Assembly (NCBI GenBank): GCA_964463865.1
Contig: CAYXDX010000073.1
Span: 1-7,727, forward strand
DNA length: 7,727 bases
Direction of reading: 5' to 3'
Source: Ferroglobus sp964463865
GTDB taxonomy: Archaea; Halobacteriota; Archaeoglobi; Archaeoglobales; Archaeoglobaceae
The notes beneath the pieces were generated by a model. That model was not told the origin of the DNA. It saw only the letters and a program-made list of their open reading frames with translations, and did not search any database. This document shows, one piece after another, positions 1 through 5,668 of the stretch (positions within the stretch are counted from its first letter, which is position 1; every line of letters begins with the position of its first letter). The position numbers and the translations under genes are program-made.

Positions 1-369
1 GCCGAGGACGGAGAGGATGTGCTGGTGAAACCGATTTCCGGCTTCGAAATGCCGAAAGAGAAAGGAGAAATTATCGTCGTAAAAGTTCCCGACATAGCCG
101 AGGGCGGCAGCAGGAAAGTCGACATAGGCAAGCTGAGGGAGTTGATATGGAGTCGACCGAAGAGCATAGTTGTTAGCATAGGTATCGAAGCCCTCGTAGC
201 CTCGAGAAAGGCTGGAGTTGAGCCAATCTTTTTCGGAGGGAAGGCTGTGAGCGTGGAAGCGGCGCACATGGGGAGCGGCGTCATAATTTTGTGCACGGAA
301 AAGATGTTAAACGACCTTTTGAGAACTCTGATAGATGAGGAACTGAGTTTCGACATCAAGGAGCTATAA
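1..369 (+). CDS. Archaeal winged-helix regulator family protein (DUF7839-like), C-terminal part only
   Basis: The reading frame is open from base 1 and ends at TAA 367-369, so this is the last 122 residues of a longer protein. The GTG at 19 is an internal valine rather than a convincing start, because the frame continues upstream with no ribosome binding site in view. The visible part has no DNA-binding helix. It resembles my memory of the C-terminal domain of a family of archaeal MarR-like predicted transcriptional regulators (DUF7839): a segment reading VKVPDIAEGGSR followed by a hydrophobic strand, an IGIEALVA helix, a glycine pair, and a short final helix ending near the stop. Under that reading the winged-helix N-terminus would lie left of the window and this part would be the effector or dimerisation domain. 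The family call is from memory and moderately sure; the ligand is unknown. It lies on the same strand as the following run but is separated by a promoter-bearing gap. Confidence 0.6.
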   Translation, partial: AEDGEDVLVKPISGFEMPKEKGEIIVVKVPDIAEGGSRKVDIGKLRELIWSRPKSIVVSIGIEALVASRKAGVEPIFFGGKAVSVEAAHMGSGVIILCTEKMLNDLLRTLIDEELSFDIKEL

Positions 370-390
370 GGGAAAGGTTTTAAAATCGTC
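370..390 (+). promoter_or_regulatory. Archaeal BRE/TATA promoter for the nine-gene run
   Basis: The 51-base gap before the AAA ATPase contains a purine-rich BRE-like stretch (GGGAAAGG, 370-377) directly followed by TTTTAAAA (378-385). With the usual archaeal spacing of about 25 bases, transcription would start near 405-408 and give a leader of about 15 bases. That leader would contain AGGTGG (411-416), a ribosome binding site four bases before the ATG at 421. This is the only clear plus-strand promoter before a run whose genes are otherwise nearly gapless, so it is inferred to serve the run. Internal promoters cannot be excluded. Confidence 0.5.
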
Positions 391-420
391 GTCTTAAACT
401 GAGAGGGTTAAGGTGGTAGC

Positions 421-1650
421 ATGATCGCAAAGCTTATAGAAGTGCTTTTAACGGCAGAGATCTTCAACAGGTTCGGAGAGCTCAAGGAAGAGGACATACC
501 GAAGGACCTTAGAAAGGTTTTTTACGAAAACGGAGGAATAAAGAGGCCTCTTGTAGTCAGATACGACCTGCTCAAAAAGTTCGGCAACGTCGAAGAACTG
601 AAAAGGTTGCCGTTCGTGGATTTTAACAACTTTAACCGCCAGTTCAGGATAACATCTCTCGAACTTGCTGCAAAATGGTTCGTGAAAAACGGTTTGGAGC
701 TCATCAAGAGAAATCCCGTTCTCGCTTACTACTTCCAGAACTTCGACTCCGTCGGCGTCACTTATGAGGACGTGAAGAGAAACGTCGAACCCGTTTACGC
801 GGACAGAGAGTGGCTGAGACACAAGCTTGAGGAGTTATCAAAGGACGAAAGTTACGCCGAAATGCTATCCCTGGTGAGAGTCTTCTCTCCTGAGGAAATT
901 AACGTCGGCTTCTCCGATGTCGCTCTTGAAGAAGAGCAGCTTCGCGAGGTCAGGAAAATCGAGGTCGCGATAAAGGAGAGAGAATACCTGAGAAGCATAG
1001 GTCTTACGGACATAGGCAAACTGCTCTTCGTCGGACCGCCAGGAACGGGTAAGACGACGACGGCAAGAGCTTTGAGCAAGAAATTAATGCTCCCGCTCGT
1101 GGAAGTCAGGCTGTCCATGATAACGAGCCAGTATCTTGGAGAAACTTCGAAAAACATAGAGAAAGTTTTCGAAATCGCCAAGAAACTAAGCCCGTGCATA
1201 CTGTTCATCGACGAGTTCGACTACGTGGCGAAAACGAGGACGAGCGACGAACACGCGGCTGTTAAGAGAGCTGTCAACACGTTGCTAAAGTCCATCGACG
1301 AAATAAACCTCGTGGAACACGGCGTTTTGTTGATCGCTGCCACCAATCACCCGAGCCTTTTGGATTCGGCGGTGTGGAGGAGATTCGACAAGATCGTCGA
1401 GTTTCCGGAGCCGTCTGAGAGGGTCAGGAGAAGGCTGTTCGAAATGATGCTTTCGAGGATGGACGGTAGCTACGACATTGAAAAGCTTGTTAAGGAGACC
1501 GAAGGATTTACCGGAGCGGAGATAAAGTTGGTTGTAAGGGAAGCCGTGCTGTCTGCGTTGCTCGAGGGCAGAAGAGTTCCGACGATGGACGACCTCATGA
1601 AAGCGATAGACGAGATGAAGGAAAGAATAAAGCTGAAGCAGTCGTATTGA
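421..1650 (+). CDS. AAA-family ATPase with an uncharacterised N-terminal domain
   Basis: A 409-residue protein with one classical AAA module. Visible motifs are Walker A GPPGTGKT (205-212), an aromatic pore-loop-like QYLGE (237-241), Walker B LFIDEFD (261-267, with D264 and E265 for Mg and water activation), sensor 1 N309 in AATNHP, arginine-finger candidates R320/R321 in WRRFD, and a sensor 2 GAE motif (365-367). The module resembles those of Cdc48 and PAN, so a hexameric ATP-driven unfoldase or remodelling role is likely. Residues 1-160 are mainly helical and charged and match no domain I recognise. PAN's coiled coil and OB fold are not apparent, and the C-terminus (KQSY) lacks a canonical HbYX proteasome-docking motif because the tyrosine is the last residue. 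The start has AGGTGG four bases upstream and a promoter behind it. It is first in the run and four bases before an MBL hydrolase. The partner or substrate is unknown. Confidence 0.9.
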   Translation: MIAKLIEVLLTAEIFNRFGELKEEDIPKDLRKVFYENGGIKRPLVVRYDLLKKFGNVEELKRLPFVDFNNFNRQFRITSLELAAKWFVKNGLELIKRNPVLAYYFQNFDSVGVTYEDVKRNVEPVYADREWLRHKLEELSKDESYAEMLSLVRVFSPEEINVGFSDVALEEEQLREVRKIEVAIKEREYLRSIGLTDIGKLLFVGPPGTGKTTTARALSKKLMLPLVEVRLSMITSQYLGETSKNIEKVFEIAKKLSPCILFIDEFDYVAKTRTSDEHAAVKRAVNTLLKSIDEINLVEHGVLLIAATNHPSLLDSAVWRRFDKIVEFPEPSERVRRRLFEMMLSRMDGSYDIEKLVKETEGFTGAEIKLVVREAVLSALLEGRRVPTMDDLMKAIDEMKERIKLKQSY

Positions 1651-1654
1651 GCTT

Positions 1655-2413
1655 ATGAGGATAGTTCTCCTTGGAACTGGCGATTCGCCGGGAACTCCGG
1701 TTATAGGCTGTCACTGTAGGACCTGCGAAGACGCGAGAAAAAACGGCTGGGAAAGAAAGAGGTTCTCGATCCTCGTTCAGAACGAAGGGAAGAATCTCTT
1801 AATTGATACATCTCCCGACATGAGGTCTCAACTATTAAGGGCGAATGTCGACAGGGTTGACGCCGTTATTTGGACGCACTCGCACTACGATCACTTTGCC
1901 GGCTTCGGAGACTTCTACCGGGTGCAGAGCAACGTCAACGTTTACACGACTCCGGAAGTTCACGAAGACATCGGAAAGTTCATGTTTTTTATGAAATACA
2001 AGGCACACGAGATCGAAGCTTACGAACCTCTAAGGCTTTTCGGTCTCGAGATAACCCTGTTTGACGTGAACCACCCGCCATTGAGGAGGGCTCACGGCGT
2101 AGTTATAAGGAAAGGGTCGGTGAAAATTGTGATAAGTGGTGACACGAATTTAAGCATACCTCAGAAGTCGCTGAACGAAATGCTCAATCCAGACCTGTTT
2201 ATAGTCGATGCAATCGCTCCGGAGGGCTACAGGTTGAGAAAGCACATGAACGCTGCTGAAGCGTTGTCTCTCGCAAAAAAGATAGGAGCTAAAAAAGTCG
2301 TCTTCACTCACGTCGGTCACTTTTATCCTCCAAACTCCGATTACCCGCTTGGGCACGACTTTCAGACTTTTAACTTCGATCAGGTGACGCTGGATGAATA
2401 CCTGCGGGATTGA
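1655..2413 (+). CDS. PhnP-like metallo-beta-lactamase-fold hydrolase
   Basis: A 252-residue MBL-fold enzyme, about the length of E. coli PhnP. The dinuclear metal site is readable: THSHYDH (74-80) gives H75, H77, D79 and H80; H140 follows in the NHPP segment; D163 is the bridging aspartate in SGDT; H219 or H222 in THVGH would be the last ligand. H197 in KHMNA corresponds to the extra active-site histidine of the PhnP group. The N-terminal IGCHCRTC (17-24) matches the Cys-rich structural-zinc segment of that group. PhnP itself opens phosphoribosyl 1,2-cyclic phosphate in phosphonate breakdown, but no phosphonate genes are visible here, so a cytoplasmic phosphodiesterase on another cyclic phosphate or nucleotide is the safer call. 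The ATG is four bases after the AAA stop with no clear ribosome binding site, which suggests coupled translation. Its 3' end overlaps mfnF by 20 bases. Confidence 0.88.
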   Translation: MRIVLLGTGDSPGTPVIGCHCRTCEDARKNGWERKRFSILVQNEGKNLLIDTSPDMRSQLLRANVDRVDAVIWTHSHYDHFAGFGDFYRVQSNVNVYTTPEVHEDIGKFMFFMKYKAHEIEAYEPLRLFGLEITLFDVNHPPLRRAHGVVIRKGSVKIVISGDTNLSIPQKSLNEMLNPDLFIVDAIAPEGYRLRKHMNAAEALSLAKKIGAKKVVFTHVGHFYPPNSDYPLGHDFQTFNFDQVTLDEYLRD

Positions 2414-3326
2414 CGTGGGTGGGGCTAACGTAAAGGTGTGGAGAGGAAGAGCGGAGAGCTACTACTTTCCGTTCTGGAAGAGGAGAGACGAATTCGTCAA
2501 TTTTTTGAGCGAGCTGAAAATAAAAGCTGAAAGAATCGGAGTGGTGATAACGGCCGAACTGTCGGACGCTTTTAGCAGAAAATCCGAAGGCATACTTTTC
2601 ATAGAGCGCGCTCTGAGAGAGTCCGTAGACGGGGAGCTGTTCTTCCTTGACTACGACGGAAACTTGAAGTCAGAAGTGGACGAACCTCTTAAGTTTTCAG
2701 CCGCAAACTGGGTAGCGTCGGTCATATACCTCTCGAAGTTCTACGATAAATTCCTCTTCGTGGACCTCGGCTCAACAACGTGCGACGTAATACCTTACAA
2801 CGGAGAGGTCTTAGCTGCTAAAACCGACTACGAAAGGTTGAATAGAGGCGAGCTGCTGTATTTCGGAATGCTCAGAACTCCTCTTTGCTACCTCCTCTCC
2901 TTTAAGGATATATCTTCCGAGCTGTTTTCGATATCAGCCGACGCGATGAGGGTGCTCGGGTTAATTGACGAGGATGAATACTCCTGCGAAACGCCGGACG
3001 GAAGGGGTAGGAGTGTGGAAGAGTGCATGCAGAGGATAGCGAGGCAGTTCTGTGCAGACCTGGAAGAGGTTGGTGAAAAAGCCGTGATGAGCATCGCTGA
3101 AGAAGTAAAGGAGGTCATGGTCTCGAGAATCGAAAGAGCCGTGAGCGAAAAAATCGAACGATTCGACCTCGAAAGGGTTATCGGTTGTGGAATGGGCGAA
3201 GCGCTGATCAGGGAAGCGGCAGAAAGGATCGGTGTGAGGTTTGTTTCGCTGTCGAAAAAGTTTGGCAAAGACGTGTCGAAGATTTTTCCAGCCTTTGCCG
3301 TGGCGGAACTCGTAAAGGATTTATGA
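2394..3326 (+). CDS. mfnF: MfnF, methanofuran biosynthesis condensing enzyme
   Basis: A 310-residue ASKHA-fold protein of the archaeal 'H4MPT-linked C1 transfer pathway' family related to hydantoinase/oxoprolinase. Nucleotide or phosphate loops are visible at GIDVGGANVKV (5-15), VDLGSTTCDV (123-132) and GCGMGEALI (264-272), the positions expected for phosphate-1, phosphate-2 and adenosine-like motifs. In methanogens MfnF joins gamma-glutamyl-tyramine to the diphosphate-activated aminomethylfuran made by MfnE, releasing diphosphate and giving the methanofuran core; it acts in the cytoplasm. The start ATG at 2394 lies within the preceding gene. It has AGGTGA (2382-2387) six bases upstream and places the first glycine loop at residue 5, as is usual for the family. 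The stop TGA is shared with the ATGATG start of mfnE. The adjacency with mfnE strongly supports the call. A generic ASKHA kinase is the alternative. Confidence 0.88.
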   Translation: MNTCGIDVGGANVKVWRGRAESYYFPFWKRRDEFVNFLSELKIKAERIGVVITAELSDAFSRKSEGILFIERALRESVDGELFFLDYDGNLKSEVDEPLKFSAANWVASVIYLSKFYDKFLFVDLGSTTCDVIPYNGEVLAAKTDYERLNRGELLYFGMLRTPLCYLLSFKDISSELFSISADAMRVLGLIDEDEYSCETPDGRGRSVEECMQRIARQFCADLEEVGEKAVMSIAEEVKEVMVSRIERAVSEKIERFDLERVIGCGMGEALIREAAERIGVRFVSLSKKFGKDVSKIFPAFAVAELVKDL

Positions 3327-3916
3327 TGGTCGTCAAGCTTGGCGGAAGCGTCTTTAAGAGGGCGCGCGAAATAATAGAGGAGATTAAAGAAACGAATGTC
3401 TCGTGCTTAATCGTTCCTGGCGGCTGGATTTTCGCAGACGTCGTCAGACTCCTTGACTTGGACGACGACACCGCTCACTGGATGGCGCTGAAGTGCATGG
3501 ACGTTTACGGCATTTACCTTTCGAAGTTCGCTGACTGCATGGAACCAGAAGACTTCGACTTCGACGTGGAGGGCGTTAAAGTGGTGTTACCGTTCAGACT
3601 CGTCAGAAAGCACGACGAATTACCTCACTCCTGGAAAGCGACCTCGGACAGCGTGGCAGTCTGGATAGCGGAGAAGCTCGGAATAAAAAGAGTCTTGAAG
3701 GTTACGGACGTAGACGGAGTGTTCGTAAGCGGGAAGCTCGCGAGTAGGCTCGACTACGACGAAGTTCCCGAAGAGAGCTGTATCGATCCAGTAGCGGTTC
3801 AAATCGCCAAAAAGAATGGGATAGAGATTTTCGTTTGCAACGGACTCGTTGAGGGGAGGGTAAAAAATTATATATTGAGAGGAAGAGCTGTCGGAACACT
3901 GATAGGGAGGTGGTGA
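3323..3916 (+). CDS. mfnE: MfnE, [5-(aminomethyl)furan-3-yl]methyl phosphate kinase (amino acid kinase family)
   Basis: A 197-residue amino-acid-kinase-fold enzyme. Visible motifs are VKLGGSV (4-10, phosphate loop), VPGGW (31-35, second glycine loop), HSWKATSDS (102-110, acidic and serine substrate/Mg segment), KVTDVDGV (126-133, nucleotide binding) and a terminal GTLIG (191-195). MfnE phosphorylates the aminomethylfuran phosphate to the diphosphate that MfnF then uses, so the two neighbours catalyse consecutive steps. The frame is open further upstream to 3185 inside mfnF, but the glycine loop must be N-terminal, so the true start is one of the tandem ATGs at 3323 or 3326. 3323 gives an ATGA overlap with the mfnF stop. 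AAGGA at 3315-3319 is three bases from the first ATG and six from the second, so 3326 is almost equally good. The stop is one base before the next gene. Confidence 0.87.
   Translation: MMVVKLGGSVFKRAREIIEEIKETNVSCLIVPGGWIFADVVRLLDLDDDTAHWMALKCMDVYGIYLSKFADCMEPEDFDFDVEGVKVVLPFRLVRKHDELPHSWKATSDSVAVWIAEKLGIKRVLKVTDVDGVFVSGKLASRLDYDEVPEESCIDPVAVQIAKKNGIEIFVCNGLVEGRVKNYILRGRAVGTLIGRW
3905..3910 (+). promoter_or_regulatory. Strong ribosome binding site for the GTG-started zinc-ribbon gene
   Basis: GGGAGG lies inside the last codons of mfnE, seven bases before the GTG at 3918. This is ideal archaeal spacing. It decides the start: the ATG at 3916-3918 in another frame hits a stop after three codons, whereas the GTG opens a frame with four Cys pairs. 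Confidence 0.75.
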
Positions 3917-3917
3917 T

Positions 3918-4076
3918 GTGGAGATAAAGCACTGTGTAACGTGCAACGCTACTCTCTTCGGTCCGAACTACATAGCGTTCCCCTGTCCGAATTGCGGAGA
4001 GATAATTTACAGGTGTAAAAAGTGCAGGCAGCTTGGAAACCATTACGTGTGTAGCTGCGGTTTCGAAGGACCCTGA
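3918..4076 (+). CDS. Zinc-ribbon micro-protein (HVO_2753-like / DUF1610 type)
   Basis: Translating from GTG 3918 to TGA 4074-4076 gives a 52-residue protein with cysteines in four pairs: C6-x2-C9, C23-x2-C26 (CPNCG), C33-x2-C36 (CKKC) and C45-x-C47 (CSCGF), followed by EGP at the C-terminus. Such pairs would bind two zinc ions. The pattern matches a widespread family of tiny archaeal two-zinc-finger proteins, of which the Haloferax member HVO_2753 is known from studies of micro-proteins. It has a near-perfect ribosome binding site, begins one base after the mfnE stop, and its own stop TGA overlaps the GAGGTG ribosome binding site of aEF1B. The position before an elongation-factor gene hints at a link to translation or RNA binding, which is inference. 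Its biochemical function is unknown. Confidence 0.9.
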   Translation: MEIKHCVTCNATLFGPNYIAFPCPNCGEIIYRCKKCRQLGNHYVCSCGFEGP

Positions 4077-4085
4077 GGTGGTGGG

Positions 4086-4352
4086 ATGGGTAAGGTGTAT
4101 ATGAAGTTGAGAGTCATGCCGAGCGACGTTGACGTCGACCTCGAAGCGCTGAAAGACAGGGTGAAAAGCGTTGCTCCGGAAAACGTCGAAATAAAGGACT
4201 TCGGGATTCAGCCGATAGCTTTCGGATTGAAAGCACTGATAGTCTTAGCAGTGATGCCGGACGAAGAGGGAGTCGGGGACAAGTTCATTGAGGCTATTCA
4301 GGGGCTGGAAGGTGTAGAAAGCGTGGAAATAGAGAGTCAGGAGCTCGTATGA
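4086..4352 (+). CDS. ef1b: Archaeal elongation factor 1-beta (aEF1B), guanine nucleotide exchange factor
   Basis: An 88-residue protein, the usual full length for archaeal EF-1 beta, which consists only of the C-terminal exchange domain of the eukaryotic factor. It would catalyse GDP/GTP exchange on aEF1A during translation elongation in the cytoplasm. The ferredoxin-like fold is reflected in alternating strands and helices, and the diagnostic DFGIQPIAFGLKAL segment (38-51) is present, followed by the acidic region and the final VESVEIESQELV strand. The ATG at 4086 has GAGGTG (4075-4080) five bases upstream. The stop TGA overlaps the ATG of the next gene as ATGA. I see nothing truncated or odd. 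Confidence 0.95.
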   Translation: MGKVYMKLRVMPSDVDVDLEALKDRVKSVAPENVEIKDFGIQPIAFGLKALIVLAVMPDEEGVGDKFIEAIQGLEGVESVEIESQELV

Positions 4353-4978
4353 TTCAGAGAATCGTAGCACCTCCGTTAGCTGCAAACGTCTACTTTATAG
4401 ACGACGAGAAGAAGGCTCTAATAGACACCGGCGGAGACGCGATTTTTTTAGCTGAGAGGTTGAAGAAATTCGTGGATCCCAAAGAAATCGATTTTATTAT
4501 TTTAACGCACTCCCACTTCGATCACGCAGCGGCGACGTCAGATTTGAAAAAAATTTGTGGGGCTAAAATCGTCATACACCCGGTGGAATACGAGTTCGTT
4601 AAGTCTCAGGGTTTCTCCACGGTGTTCTTTAACATAAACTATCCCCCTTTCTCGCCAGACGTCGAGGTCGGAGAAGGCGACGTTATAGATCTCGGCGAAT
4701 ACCAGCTGAAGGTTCTCCACACGCCGGGACACACGCCGGGGAGTATCTGTCTGTTTGACGAGGAGAGGAAAATTCTTTTTAGTGGCGATACCGTTTTTCC
4801 GAACGGAGCTTTCGGCAGGGTCGATCTTCCGGGTGGAAACGCGAGAGAGCTGATAAACTCGTTAAAAAGGCTTTCGGAACTCGACGTTGAAGTTATGTAT
4901 CCCGGACACGAAAGTCCCGTTAAGGACGCGAGGTCGCACATAAAGTTGTCTTACAGAATAGCGAGCTCTTTTCTATGA
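4349..4978 (+). CDS. Glyoxalase-II-like metallo-beta-lactamase-fold hydrolase
   Basis: A 209-residue MBL-fold protein of the hydroxyacylglutathione-hydrolase-like group. Metal ligands are readable: THSHFDH (53-59) gives H54, H56, D58 and H59; HTPGHTPGS (124-132) gives H128; SGDTVF (145-150) gives bridging D147; YPGHE (184-188) gives H187. The extra C-terminal substrate domain of true glyoxalase II is missing, so a thioester or other ester substrate is plausible but glutathione is not. Archaea of this kind lack glutathione, so the annotation 'hydroxyacylglutathione hydrolase' would be misleading. The ATG overlaps the aEF1B stop (ATGA) and has AGGAG (4339-4343) five bases upstream. Its stop overlaps the next start in the same ATGA manner. 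It is the second MBL enzyme in this run and clearly of a different subgroup from the PhnP-like one. Confidence 0.88.
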   Translation: MIQRIVAPPLAANVYFIDDEKKALIDTGGDAIFLAERLKKFVDPKEIDFIILTHSHFDHAAATSDLKKICGAKIVIHPVEYEFVKSQGFSTVFFNINYPPFSPDVEVGEGDVIDLGEYQLKVLHTPGHTPGSICLFDEERKILFSGDTVFPNGAFGRVDLPGGNARELINSLKRLSELDVEVMYPGHESPVKDARSHIKLSYRIASSFL

Positions 4979-5667
4979 TCGAAGTCGTTCTCGTCGAGCT
5001 TAAGATCCCCGAAAACGTGGGATTCATAGCGAGGGTTATGAAAAACTTCGGCTTCGAGAACCTCGTTCTCTACAGGTGCAACGTTGGAAGGGAGAGTTAC
5101 ATCACCGCAGCAAACGCAAAGGACGTTCTTGATAAGGCGAAGGTTATCGACGACCTTGAAGAATACTTGAGGGAAAAGAACCTCGTCGTCGGAACTACAG
5201 GTGTTAGAAGCGGAAGGGTCGAGAGATACGTTCGAAGACCTTTTTACACTCCTGAAGAGCTGAGAGGTATCGTGAAGGGCGAGACGGCTATACTGTTCGG
5301 CCGTGAAGACTACGGGCTTTTCGACGAGGAACTCAAACTGTGCAACGTCATTGTGAGCATACCTACCGACGAGAAGTATCCAGTTATGAACGTAAGTCAC
5401 GCGGTGGCGGTGATTCTTTACGAACTGAGCAAGAGTAGGTTCGAGGTCGAAACGGAAGAACTTGCGAGGCAGGAAGACGTGGACAGGCTTGTGGAATACT
5501 TCGAGGACCTCATGACGATCACGTGGTTTCCGAAGCACAGAATCGAGAGGATGAAGGTCGTGCTGAAGAGAGCTCTCGGGAGGTGCGGGCTGACGAAATA
5601 CGAGGTCGACGCGATATCTGGCATTATCAGGAAAACGGTATTATACATAAACAGGTTGAAAAAGTGA
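4975..5667 (+). CDS. trmJ: TrmJ-type tRNA 2'-O-methyltransferase (SPOUT/TrmH family)
   Basis: A 230-residue SPOUT methyltransferase. Motif 1 is IPENVGFIARVMKNFGF (11-27), containing the conserved N14 and the likely catalytic R20. Motif 2 is ILFGREDYGL (106-115). Motif 3 is IPTDEKYP (129-136) with MNVSHAV (138-144), where the trefoil-knot SAM loop and conserved N139 lie. A roughly 70-residue helical tail (160-230) matches the C-terminal extension of TrmJ. In archaea TrmJ makes 2'-O-methylcytidine at tRNA position 32. The specific position is inferred from the family, since related TrmH-type enzymes modify other sites. The ATG at 4975 overlaps the previous stop (ATGA), with no good ribosome binding site nearby, so coupled translation is likely. 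Neighbouring aEF1B fits a translation theme. The stop is one base before the next ATG. Confidence 0.88.
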   Translation: MIEVVLVELKIPENVGFIARVMKNFGFENLVLYRCNVGRESYITAANAKDVLDKAKVIDDLEEYLREKNLVVGTTGVRSGRVERYVRRPFYTPEELRGIVKGETAILFGREDYGLFDEELKLCNVIVSIPTDEKYPVMNVSHAVAVILYELSKSRFEVETEELARQEDVDRLVEYFEDLMTITWFPKHRIERMKVVLKRALGRCGLTKYEVDAISGIIRKTVLYINRLKK

Positions 5668-5668
5668 C

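Noticed and set aside
448..822. Minus-strand open frame of 124 codons opposite the AAA N-terminal region
   Set aside because: Considered because the AAA N-terminus is unfamiliar, but the plus frame has the promoter and ribosome binding site and runs unbroken into the ATPase motifs.
3702..4043. Minus-strand open frames opposite the mfnE end and zinc-ribbon gene
   Set aside because: They are Arg/Ser-rich with no motif; the plus-strand zinc-ribbon frame explains the region better.
4951..5538. Long open frame on the minus strand opposite trmJ (195 codons)
   Set aside because: It lies wholly antisense to a protein with clear SPOUT motifs, shows no recognisable domain, and has no promoter or ribosome binding site. 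It reflects codon bias in GC-moderate archaeal DNA.
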